From NCBI RefSeq assembly GCF_009695775.1, contig NZ_VUNG01000013.1, positions 1 through 64,000 on the forward strand: a stretch of 64,000 nt of DNA, given 5' to 3'. Shown here piece after piece: positions 1-7,402 of the stretch. The notes beneath the pieces are model-generated. The model was not told the DNA's origin, ran no database searches, and worked only from the letters and a program-made list of their open reading frames with translations. The position numbers and the translations under genes were made by a program. The stretch is from Hallella mizrahii. Lineage in GTDB: Bacteria; Bacteroidota; Bacteroidia; Bacteroidales; Bacteroidaceae. Every line of letters starts with the position of its first letter. Positions within the stretch are counted from its first letter, which is position 1.

Positions 1-19
1 AATGTTGCATCCTTATTTG

Positions 20-106
20 CCGGAAATGCTACATTGCTAATTTCCGAAATCTGCTACATTCATTTTTCCGAAATCTGCTACATTGCTAATTTCTGAAATT
101 TGTTGG
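20..106. repeat. 24-bp tandem repeat, about 3.5 units
   Basis: Units built on CCGAAATCTGCTACATT follow one another at about 24-bp spacing, the outer ones diverged. They end just where the Sel1 reading frame becomes recognisable. On the minus strand they lie immediately downstream of a TATCTTTG promoter box, so they could be the leader of a gene to the left of the window. Confidence 0.75.
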
Positions 107-108
107 TG

Positions 109-116
109 CAAAGATA
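109..116 (-). promoter_or_regulatory. -7 box (TATCTTTG) firing leftward
   Basis: The plus strand reads CAAAGATA, giving a perfect Bacteroidota TAnnTTTG box on the minus strand. A good -33 TTTG is not evident at the usual spacing. It would drive transcription through the 24-bp repeats and out of the window. Confidence 0.4.
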
Positions 117-140
117 CCGATTACAGATGGCCAACTGCAT

Positions 141-1025
141 TTGGGAAAATGCTATTATAATGGTGTAGGAATAGACCAAAATAACAATTTGGCACTTTAT
201 TGGTATCGCAAAGCCGCAGACCAAGGACTTGTAAATGCTCAGACCGAGCTTGGTGATTATTACTATGGTCAGGATGGTGTCTTTCAAAGTATCGAAAAGT
301 TGAAGCAAGCTGTTACGTGGTATAAGAAAGCGGCTGAGCAAGGCAATGATTATGCGCAATATAGTTTGGCCTATTGCTATTACAATGGCAAAGGTGTAGA
401 TACCAATTACCCAGAGGCCGTGAAATGGTATAGGAAAGCTGCTGCACAAGGCTATGACGCTGCTCTATACGAGTTGGGGCAATGCTATTATGAAGGAAAT
501 GGCGTTGCAAAGAATTATCAAGAGGCTGTGAAACTATTCAGACAGGCTATTGATAAAGGAAACGAAGATGCCCAACTGGCACTGGCAGAATGCTATCTAT
601 ACGGAAGAGGAGTAAAGAAAAATCTTGACAAAGCAATTGGATTGTACCAACCTCTTGCAGACAAAGGCAATGGTAGTGCTAAAGAAGGACTAAGAAACGT
701 AGAAGCTGCGAGAAGGGCGCCTGCGATTGATCGCGCTCAGAATCAATATTATAATACGATTGTACGTAAATATGGAGCGAAAGCAGCAAATGCTATGCTA
801 AATGGCCGTCCTTATGTCGGAATGCCTGAGGGCGTCATCAGAGACTTTGTCTTTGTTGATGGTGATGGTATAGCATTCAATGCTTATGGCTTCTCCAGAT
901 TAGTGCAAGGTTATAAACTCTATCTGCCAACGACAAGATTAGCCATATATATTGCTGCAGGTAATATAAAGGCACCTCGTTGGATTTATTGTCAAAGGGG
1001 ACGTGTATCAGCGATTAAGTGGTAA
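141..1025 (+). CDS. Sel1-repeat (TPR-like) protein, 5' end apparently lost
   Basis: The first two thirds are Sel1 repeats of about 36 residues, with the hallmark pattern LGxCYYxGxGVxxxxxxAxxWYRKAAxQG occurring about five times; the last ~100 residues are not repetitive. Such proteins are usually secreted or periplasmic scaffolds for protein-protein contacts. Here the frame opens inside a repeat: the start is a TTG, no ATG lies upstream before an in-frame stop at 87-89, and there is no signal peptide. The 24-bp repeats occupy the place where the N-terminal half should be. I therefore read it as a 5'-truncated gene that may no longer be expressed. It ends 34 bp before the next gene. The family is clear; whether it is functional is not. 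Confidence 0.7.
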   Translation: MGKCYYNGVGIDQNNNLALYWYRKAADQGLVNAQTELGDYYYGQDGVFQSIEKLKQAVTWYKKAAEQGNDYAQYSLAYCYYNGKGVDTNYPEAVKWYRKAAAQGYDAALYELGQCYYEGNGVAKNYQEAVKLFRQAIDKGNEDAQLALAECYLYGRGVKKNLDKAIGLYQPLADKGNGSAKEGLRNVEAARRAPAIDRAQNQYYNTIVRKYGAKAANAMLNGRPYVGMPEGVIRDFVFVDGDGIAFNAYGFSRLVQGYKLYLPTTRLAIYIAAGNIKAPRWIYCQRGRVSAIKW

Positions 1026-1059
1026 GTTTATTTTAATATTGTTAAACTCAATTTATAAT

Positions 1060-2037
1060 ATGAAGATGAAAAAGAAAATTATTAGTCTGCTAATAGCCAT
1101 CATGGCTATGCTGCAAGTTCTGCCATTAATGGCTCAGAACATTCAACAAACACCCGCGGATAAGTTATTCGCACAGTATCGTGAACAATACTCACAGGAG
1201 GCTCAAGTATTAACCCTTGACAAATCTGGGATTAAAGATGTCTATAACTCAGAAGAAGCTAAAAAAGCTGAGTTCTTTATCAACCATACTCAGTCGGCTG
1301 TCGTGCTCGTTTTTTCCAATCCGAAAGCAGAACTTGTTTCAACGGCCCAACGGGATCTAAACGAATTGACAAAACAAGGTTACACCAAAAACCCGGCAGA
1401 AGAAGCAAGCTACTACTTGGTTAAGGGCGACAAGATCGTGGAACAGGTAGGCCTAGAAAAAGAGGGTGGTTCGGTTATGATCATCTTAACCAAATGCGCT
1501 TTTCCAAAGGATGAATTTGAAGACTTGAACAGCATGGCTTCAGAAGAGCAAATTCCTGCAAGCCAAAATGAGTTGGACCAAGAGATAAAGAATGGCAATT
1601 TCCCGAACAATTATTCTTCTGCTATGGTTAAAGAATGTTTGGTCGCCTATAACTGCGGTGAGATTCTGAATAATATGGTCGCAGAACAAATGGGAAGCGA
1701 TATTCCTTGTAAGGAAAACACAATTTGGAAATTCGTCTCTGCTTTAAGCAAGAAAAACAAGATGGCATGCTTCGTTATGGCAATTTGGCCTCTTCTTTAT
1801 GAAAGTTACCAAAACCATTATGAAGGAACCGTCTTGAATCCTTCCTTGAAGGTTGTATTGAAAAAGTTAGTCGCAATTTATTGCAAGGCGGATCCCGCCT
1901 TAAAGAGTTACAAGGATTTTCCTAAGTATTTTACTATAGATGATCAAGGCAACGTAACGCTGAATGAGCCAGACAACTGGAGCGATTCTGACTATCAGGA
2001 GACACTCTACAAGACATTGGTTGATGCTATAGAATAA
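1060..2037 (+). CDS. secreted protein of unknown function
   Basis: A 325-residue protein. I chose the ATG at 1060 because it gives a standard signal peptide (MKMKKK, then a hydrophobic stretch ending in LMAQ); the longer ORF adds an unlikely N-terminus. The mature part has many Lys and Glu residues and no motif I recognise. Its first ~130 residues loosely recall small Bacteroidota periplasmic proteins of DUF4252 type, but I would not assign that. It follows the broken Sel1 gene closely and may have depended on that gene's lost promoter, since no good TAnnTTTG box lies in the 34-bp gap. Confidence 0.7.
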   Translation: MKMKKKIISLLIAIMAMLQVLPLMAQNIQQTPADKLFAQYREQYSQEAQVLTLDKSGIKDVYNSEEAKKAEFFINHTQSAVVLVFSNPKAELVSTAQRDLNELTKQGYTKNPAEEASYYLVKGDKIVEQVGLEKEGGSVMIILTKCAFPKDEFEDLNSMASEEQIPASQNELDQEIKNGNFPNNYSSAMVKECLVAYNCGEILNNMVAEQMGSDIPCKENTIWKFVSALSKKNKMACFVMAIWPLLYESYQNHYEGTVLNPSLKVVLKKLVAIYCKADPALKSYKDFPKYFTIDDQGNVTLNEPDNWSDSDYQETLYKTLVDAIE

Positions 2038-2150
2038 TAACTTGCATAATAACCATTTGATGGGCAACGCAGGCTGTCAAAACGAAGAAAAAGTTTCGTA
2101 CTAATCAGATGGAATGTCATCTTATATAATTTGAAATTAAGAATTATAAC

Positions 2151-2183
2151 CCTCAGAACGGAGTCTTAATTTCCGTTCTGAGG
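2151..2183. terminator. perfect 12-bp hairpin before the DUF4268 gene
   Basis: CCTCAGAACGGA and TCCGTTCTGAGG pair perfectly around a 9-nt loop. The hairpin ends 20 bp before the ATG at 2204, followed by an A-rich stretch rather than a T-run, so it may act as an attenuator or translational control element rather than a simple terminator of the upstream gene. Confidence 0.5.
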
Positions 2184-2203
2184 CAATTAAAAATAAGGAT
2201 AGA

Positions 2204-3037
2204 ATGGAATTAGAGAATCTGAAGGAGCTACAGTGTAGCATTACTCAATTGTGGCGCATGGAGGAGAAAGATTTCTCCCCATGGCTGGCAAGTCATTTGT
2301 CAGTGATCAGCGAATTAACCAATACGATTCTCCGACCAGAGAGACTTGAACAACGGGTAGGAAAATATGAAGCAGACATCGTTGCAAAGGATGCTTTGTC
2401 GGGTGTCCAAGTGGTAATCGAGAATCAGTTTGGCAAATCTGATCACGATCATTTGGGCAAGAGTATCACTTACATGTCGAACATTGGCGCTAAAATACTC
2501 ATTTGGATATGTGAGGAGTTTAATGATGAGCATTTAGCTGCCATCAGAAAGCTAAATGAAGATACCAATAGCGACCTGCATTTCTTTGCCATTAGCGTCA
2601 ATTGCTATAAGATTGGTGATAAGGGACTCTATGAGTTCAAATTGGAAGAAGGTGGAGACGGGCTAAATACAACGGACTGCAAGAAACTCAGCTTCTGGAA
2701 GGATGTAGAATCTCTCCTTCCTAAGCCTTTGAATGAGAAGTTTACTCCTACAAACCGGAACTATGCTGACTTTGGAAAGATCCTTTCCCAGGCAAAATTC
2801 GGCATGTCGTTTGACAGAAAAGGCGTTAGTAGAGTCTATTTTTATACTGACAATGAGCAAGATGCTCATTTGATTGCCGATAAAGTAAAGGACAGTTCTC
2901 TTCCTTTTGAAAATTCCATAGGCTCCAAGAACAACTCACTCTACTATTGGATCCTGAGAAACGAAAAGGAGAAAGATCCTCATTGGTTTGCTGATACAGC
3001 CACAAAAATATATCATCTTCTTGAAGACAAGAAATAA
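2204..3037 (+). CDS. DUF4268 protein with PD-(D/E)XK-like fold
   Basis: 277 residues. The N-terminal half carries a nuclease-like signature: a beta strand with Asp (KYEADIVAKD), then VVIENQFGKSDHDHLGK, the ExQ form of the PD-(D/E)XK core seen in DUF4268 proteins, followed by a Tyr-rich helix. The C-terminal ~110 residues match the DUF4268 region proper. The family is often found near restriction or defence genes, but its biochemical role is not established. An AAGGA sequence precedes the ATG, and the gene is flanked by hairpins on both sides. The neighbouring gene remnants suggest an accessory region. Confidence 0.75.
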   Translation: MELENLKELQCSITQLWRMEEKDFSPWLASHLSVISELTNTILRPERLEQRVGKYEADIVAKDALSGVQVVIENQFGKSDHDHLGKSITYMSNIGAKILIWICEEFNDEHLAAIRKLNEDTNSDLHFFAISVNCYKIGDKGLYEFKLEEGGDGLNTTDCKKLSFWKDVESLLPKPLNEKFTPTNRNYADFGKILSQAKFGMSFDRKGVSRVYFYTDNEQDAHLIADKVKDSSLPFENSIGSKNNSLYYWILRNEKEKDPHWFADTATKIYHLLEDKK

Positions 3038-3042
3038 GATTT

Positions 3043-3068
3043 AAGGCAGATCGTGTACGGTCTGCCTT
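3043..3068 (+). terminator. hairpin after the DUF4268 gene
   Basis: AAGGCAGATCG pairs with CGGTCTGCCTT (one G-T) around TGTA, starting 6 bp past the stop. The following sequence is only weakly T-rich, so termination is likely but not certain. Confidence 0.6.
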
Positions 3069-3402
3069 ATTCATGCTTGCGTAAGATCTTTCGTGAAGTT
3101 CAACTTAAGTGCCTCCGGCTATCCCGTCACTGAGGAGTTTATGAAGGAGATGAACAAGCGGTGGTTCTGGCATACATAATAATGATATTATTTCCCCTCA
3201 GACCACTTACAGACCACATAGAAGTCTTAACAGCTACATAGAAATTCTAAAACACCCCAATAGATAAGAAGTTATCTGTACACTATAGTATCAAATCAAA
3301 AGCAAATGCTTATTTTTGTAGACAATATCGTTGAAGCCGACCCTGCAAAGAGCCGCCTTTTTGACCTATAGGTCTAATTTTATGTAAGTTTGCTGCTGGC
3401 AA
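3069..3402. other. gene-poor stretch with short coding relics
   Basis: A 28-codon open stretch (VKFNLSASGYPVTEEFM..., about 3093-3179) reads like protein but has no start and matches nothing I can name. A TATTTTTG box at 3311-3318 lies about 90 bp before the four-helix-bundle relic and may be its old promoter. Nothing else is supported. Confidence 0.4.
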
Positions 3403-3654
3403 GTCCTTAACCAACGCGGTGACTACCATTCTCTGATTGCTTTCAAGAAAGCGGAATGCATCTATGATATAACGTACCATTTCGCCCATCGCGTTCTCAA
3501 GATTGGCGACCGGACGATAGACCAAATGGTCCAGGCCGCACGCCAGGTAAGCAGAATCTCGCCGAAGGATATATCGACGGCGTGACTTCCATGGAGAACT
3601 GCTTAACCTCCGCATCTATCATGCCACCTATCAATCCGTTTTAGAAGGAAGCGG
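3403..3654 (+). pseudogene. four-helix-bundle 'suffix domain' protein, frameshifted relic
   Basis: Three reading frames must be joined to recover the family sequence. Frame one gives AFKKAECIYDITYHF and GDRTIDQMVQAAR. A one-base loss near 3545 shifts to GKQNLAEGYIDGVTSME. A second shift near 3605 gives LLNLRIYHATYQSVLE. In intact members these blocks run together (…AARSGKQNxxEG…). No start codon is evident and the C-terminal part is unrecognisable. Family function is unknown; the fold resembles the 23S-rRNA-intervening-sequence four-helix proteins. The gene is clearly dead here. Confidence 0.75.
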
Positions 3655-3929
3655 GGTAGAAGAAGAAAGCGGCCATTCTCGAAAAGATCAAAGCTATTTT
3701 CAGCAGGTCCTATGATCTCATGGGACCAGGATTATCGGACGATACCAGCGCCGAAGCTCCTAAACGGGACTGTCTGCCGTAAGCCGGTCTTGATGACCTT
3801 TCCATGGCAGCAGAAGCCAGACCAGCAAGGGGGTAGGTATGGCTGTTGGTTTTATATACGAAGGACTGGTTCTTTCGGCTTTGCGATAGAAAAGGGCAGA
3901 GAAGATTCGGGTATGCCAAAGAAAAGTTG

Positions 3930-3937
3930 TAACTTTG
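3930..3937 (+). promoter_or_regulatory. -7 box TAACTTTG of the fRMsr gene
   Basis: A perfect TAnnTTTG box 20 bp before the ATG, with an imperfect -33 (TTCG) 20 bp further upstream. Confidence 0.65.
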
Positions 3938-3957
3938 CCTGAGATAGAATCTTATGT

Positions 3958-4434
3958 ATGACAGCAATAGACAAAGATAAAGTTTATCAGCAACTGACGG
4001 CACAGGCAAAGAGTCTGGTCGATGGTGTAGACAACGTAGTAGGGGCCTTGGGCAATGTGATAGCTCTGCTGAAAGAAGAGCTTCCATCTTTCTTTTGGGT
4101 CGGCTTCTATGTGGTCAAAGAAGGGAGCCTGCAGTTGGGACCCTTCCAAGGTCCGGTCGCCTGCTACAGCATCGAGAAGGGTAAGGGCGTCTGTGGCACT
4201 GCTTGGGAAAAGGCGCAGACACTTGTCGTTCCCGACGTGCATCAGTTCCCCGGTCATATTGCCTGCTCCTCACGCTCCAATTCCGAGATAGTCGTGCCGG
4301 TCTTCCATGGTGGAGAGGTCGTTGCCGTTATCGATGTGGACAGCGAAGACTTTGATGCCTTCGACGAGGAAGACAAACGCGGCTTGGAGACGATAGCCCA
4401 AATCGTGGCACCGCTTTTTGCCGCAGGATATTGA
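3958..4434 (+). CDS. msrC: free methionine-(R)-sulfoxide reductase (GAF domain)
   Basis: A 158-residue single GAF domain of the fRMsr/YebR family, which reduces free Met-R-sulfoxide in the cytosol using the thioredoxin system. The three family cysteines are present as VAC69Y, GVC79GTA and HIAC103SS, with the same 10- and 24-residue spacings as the characterised enzymes, and the SNSEIVVPV and VIDVDS strands are conserved. The length is typical. The ATG at 3958 is used; an ATG four bases earlier opens a frame that stops quickly. It has its own promoter. With OxyR in the same window it points to exposure to oxidants. The family call is firm; the gene symbol is by homology. Confidence 0.9.
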   Translation: MTAIDKDKVYQQLTAQAKSLVDGVDNVVGALGNVIALLKEELPSFFWVGFYVVKEGSLQLGPFQGPVACYSIEKGKGVCGTAWEKAQTLVVPDVHQFPGHIACSSRSNSEIVVPVFHGGEVVAVIDVDSEDFDAFDEEDKRGLETIAQIVAPLFAAGY

Positions 4435-4470
4435 GAGCTTTCCTACTCTTGCTATAGTCACTAAACCTGT

Positions 4471-5754
4471 ATGAAGAAGTTGAATATGGACATTCGCAAC
4501 ATCATCCGTAAGCTCAAGGACAAGATGGAGACCAGCTACAGTCTGCCTTGGCGGGAAGACTTCGGAGGGTATCTGCTCCAGCGTGGTTATCTGCTCTACC
4601 AAAATCTTTTTATCAACCGTCACTGGGGCTTCGCTGCCCAACTCACTTTCAATACCTTCATGTCCCTTATTCCTGCCTTTGCCATCATTTTCGCCATCGG
4701 CAAGGGACTGGGATTTGAGGGCTATATTCTCTCTTGGTGTAAGTATGTCTTCTCGGCTCAACCGCAAGTATACGATGCCATCGTGAGTCTTTCGGAGTCC
4801 TATATCCAATATGTTCATACACGGGTCTTTGTCATCGCCGGCATTGCCGTCATGCTTTGGAGCGTGATCAGTCTCTTCATGGATATCGAGAGCGTATTCA
4901 ACGACATCTGGGGCGTCAAGGAAGACCGGCCATTGCAGAAACGGTTGATCTATTATATTGCAATTATCTTCTGTGCACCGATTGTCATCATCCTCTGCAG
5001 TTTTTTCACTATCTACAGCTACTTACTCCTCGACTATCTGCCTGTCATCCGTTTCGTCACTCCTGTCATGCACTGGGCTACAGGCATCATCGTCCCCGTG
5101 TTGCTGATGTGGCTGTTTTTCTTGTGTCTTTATACCTGCATCCCCCATACGCCCGTGCCCGTCAGGCATGCTTTGTGGCCGTCACTTTTAGCCAGCTTCT
5201 GCATCATGCTGCTCCAGATGGCCTATATCCATTTGCAGGTTCTGGTCTCGAGCTACAGCATCATCTATGGCAGTCTGGCCGCCATCCCTCTTCTCTTGTT
5301 GTGGTTGCAGATATCTTGGTACATCATCATCGGATGCGCGGAACTCACGCATGCCAATCAGGATCTGGCAATCGGCAACGTTGATAAAACCACAGAGTAC
5401 ACGATGAACGAGATCATCGCTCAGTGCCTCATCATCCTTGACCTGCTCATCGATCGCCAGCAGAAGGGCTATAGTCCTCTCCGCTTTACTCAGCTACAAC
5501 AGCGAACCCAATTCTCCCGTCCCGTGCTCTTGCAACGTCTCGCCCGGATGGAAGCCTGCGGCATCGTCTATGCTTCACCGTCACATCACCGTCATGACAA
5601 GATCTATACACTAAGTCAAAACACGCAGGATATCCAACCCGATGTAGTCGTTGCCCGACTGATGAACTCTCGTTTGGGTGATGATGGCCGTCGGGTCACC
5701 GATGCGAAGATCCGTGAGAAGATAAAGACTTTAAAGATCCATATAGATAGGTAG
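4471..5754 (+). CDS. YihY/BrkB-family inner-membrane protein
   Basis: 427 residues. An N-terminal amphipathic region leads into about six membrane segments (roughly residues 40-310) with the family pattern around FAAQLTFNTFMSLIPAFAIIFA and a final WLQISWYIIIGCAELTHA. The last ~100 residues are soluble and look like a winged-helix domain (LQQRTQFSRPVLLQRLARMEACGIV), a common C-terminal extension in Bacteroidota members. Members were once called ribonuclease BN in error; the true function is unknown, and transport or envelope roles have been proposed. It starts 36 bp after the fRMsr gene and is probably co-transcribed with it. Confidence 0.85.
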   Translation: MKKLNMDIRNIIRKLKDKMETSYSLPWREDFGGYLLQRGYLLYQNLFINRHWGFAAQLTFNTFMSLIPAFAIIFAIGKGLGFEGYILSWCKYVFSAQPQVYDAIVSLSESYIQYVHTRVFVIAGIAVMLWSVISLFMDIESVFNDIWGVKEDRPLQKRLIYYIAIIFCAPIVIILCSFFTIYSYLLLDYLPVIRFVTPVMHWATGIIVPVLLMWLFFLCLYTCIPHTPVPVRHALWPSLLASFCIMLLQMAYIHLQVLVSSYSIIYGSLAAIPLLLLWLQISWYIIIGCAELTHANQDLAIGNVDKTTEYTMNEIIAQCLIILDLLIDRQQKGYSPLRFTQLQQRTQFSRPVLLQRLARMEACGIVYASPSHHRHDKIYTLSQNTQDIQPDVVVARLMNSRLGDDGRRVTDAKIREKIKTLKIHIDR

Positions 5755-5783
5755 ATAGCGCTCCACCGTTTAAGTGCGCTATC
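5754..5783 (+). terminator. GC-rich hairpin at the BrkB stop codon
   Basis: GATAGCGC and GCGCTATC pair around a 14-nt loop, starting at the last base of the stop codon. There is no T-run after it, so this may be an mRNA 3'-end stabiliser rather than a terminator. Confidence 0.4.
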
Positions 5784-6060
5784 GCGTAATACCCGGTCTT
5801 AAATAAATGACTTTCTATATGTGATTTTAATTCTTGCTTGGTAGCATGTCATACACATATAATATATAATATAGTCAGACTCAGAAATTTTATTATTTAC
5901 TGCTGTTCATAAACTATTCAGGGAATGCTGGCCGAAAAGAATCCACTGAATAGTTACTAACAAAAAAGAATTGGTTAATGCGTGTTAAAGTTGATTTGCA
6001 GCGCATTAGTGTTCTTGCAATTCCTACCAAACGGTAACCATAAGACTGGAAAGTAACCTC
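5784..6060. other. AT-rich intergenic region with two dyads
   Basis: Two inverted repeats stand out: AACTATTCA / TGAATAGTT (5912-5920 / 5947-5955) and TAATGCG / CGCATTA (5976-5982 / 6002-6008). The second lies about 55 bp upstream of the -33 element of the next gene and could be an operator. No coding sequence is apparent. Confidence 0.45.
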
Positions 6061-6091
6061 TTGCAGGATATTGGATTAATGCCTATCTTTG
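6061..6091 (+). promoter_or_regulatory. promoter of the NAD(P)-binding oxidoreductase gene
   Basis: TTG at 6061-6063, 20 bp, then TATCTTTG at 6084-6091. It predicts a leader of about 95 nt before the ATG at 6192. Confidence 0.7.
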
Positions 6092-6191
6092 CACTCGCAA
6101 ACGGGGATCAAGACCCAGACAAATGAGTTGGAGAATCCCTTACGGTAAGAAACATAATATTCACAATAAGCAAAAGAAAGGAAAACAGATT

Positions 6192-6851
6192 ATGGCAAAT
6201 GTAGTTTTAATCGGTGCGACAGGATTCGTAGGTTCAGCAGTTCTCAACGAGCTGCTCTCTCGTGGTCATAAGGTGACGGCAGTGGTGCGCAATGCCGCCA
6301 AGCTGCCCAAGAACGACAACCTCACAGCCGTGGAGGAGGATGTGGCCAACGTGGACGCTATCGCCAACATCGCAAAAGGCAAGGATGCCGTCATCTCGGC
6401 CTATAACCCTGGATGGAACAATCCACAGATGGGCAAGATCAATGATGAGAATTATCCCAAGATTGTGGAGGCCGTGAAGAAGAGTGGCGTAAAGCGTCTG
6501 CTCATTGTCGGCGGTGCCGGCACACTGTTTGTCAAGCCTGGTGTGCGTGTAGTGGATACAGGTGTTATCCCCGACGCGATCATTGATGCGGTCCGCTCTT
6601 TGGGCAACTTCTATCTCAACTACCTCACCAAGGAACACGACCTCGACTGGGTGTTCTTCTCTCCCGCCGGTGCTTTCGAAGATGCTGACAAAGGCAAGCG
6701 TACGGGCAAGTTCCGTTTGGGCAAGGACGACCTCATCGTGGACTCTGCCACAGGCACGAGCCATATCTCCGTACAGGACTATGCCATAGCCATGGTCGAC
6801 GAGTTGGAGAAGCCTGCCCACCACAAGGAGCGCTTCACCATCGGCTACTAA
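6192..6851 (+). CDS. NAD(P)-binding oxidoreductase (atypical SDR, NmrA/YwnB-like)
   Basis: 219 residues. The ATG at 6192 puts the dinucleotide-binding motif GATGFVGSAV directly after the first beta strand, as in family members; the longer ORF from 6123 adds a basic, unstructured extension. The Rossmann core continues through VTAVVRNAAKL and the strand DAVISAYNPG; the classical SDR YxxxK is not in a standard place, consistent with atypical SDRs. Such proteins act as flavin or quinone reductases or redox-sensing regulators. It stands alone with its own promoter and a possible upstream operator. The substrate is unknown. Confidence 0.8.
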   Translation: MANVVLIGATGFVGSAVLNELLSRGHKVTAVVRNAAKLPKNDNLTAVEEDVANVDAIANIAKGKDAVISAYNPGWNNPQMGKINDENYPKIVEAVKKSGVKRLLIVGGAGTLFVKPGVRVVDTGVIPDAIIDAVRSLGNFYLNYLTKEHDLDWVFFSPAGAFEDADKGKRTGKFRLGKDDLIVDSATGTSHISVQDYAIAMVDELEKPAHHKERFTIGY

Positions 6852-6901
6852 CTTGCGTTTTGCAAAAGCAGTAATCATTTGCAGGGGTGGTCTGACTGGT
6901 T

Positions 6902-7402
6902 TTAGTTCCTGCCCATCCCTTCCTTGAACCTTTCTAAAAGCATCTGGGCCAACGCGTTCTTTGGGTTGAGCTTCAGCGCCTCGTCGAAGCTGTCGAGGGC
7001 TTGACGGTAGTAGCGCGGTCCGTTTTGTTGTGGGTTGGTCACGATGATGGCTGTGTAGTAGAAGCCGTGGAGCGTGGCGAGGTCAGAGCGGTCGGCAGCT
7101 TTGGTGGGCTGCAGAGTCTCGATGCGTTGGATCATGCGCTGTGCCTCGTCGATATACTGCTGTGCCTTGCTGTTTTGAGGTTGCTCACAGACTGTACCGA
7201 GCAAGAGCATAGCCTGCTGGTATTTCGGTAGGATGCTGTCGGGCTGCATGGCTTCCAAGCGTTGCAGCGAGGCGAGTTGCTGCTCCATCGTGGGCTGACT
7301 CTGCTGAGCGTGGAGACTGAGGAGAGACACAACGAGGAGGACGAGGATTGTCATGCGACGGCTGACGGTGGAAGCTAGTACCTTAGAAATTTGCGATGTC
7401 AT
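6902..7402 (-). CDS. small secreted TPR-like protein
   Basis: 166 residues with an N-terminal export signal (SRRMTILVLLVVSLLSLHAQ). After it come helical, Gln/Leu-rich segments, ending in a TPR-like helix pair (YRQALDSFDEALKLNPKNALAQMLLERF). The ATG at 7402 overlaps the end of the receptor gene by 20 bp; an internal ATG at 7354 would leave a 28-bp gap but loses the positive charges before the hydrophobic stretch, so I prefer 7402. Translational coupling to the TonB receptor suggests a periplasmic partner of that receptor. I cannot name the substrate or family. Confidence 0.75.
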   Translation of the reverse strand: MTSQISKVLASTVSRRMTILVLLVVSLLSLHAQQSQPTMEQQLASLQRLEAMQPDSILPKYQQAMLLLGTVCEQPQNSKAQQYIDEAQRMIQRIETLQPTKAADRSDLATLHGFYYTAIIVTNPQQNGPRYYRQALDSFDEALKLNPKNALAQMLLERFKEGMGRN

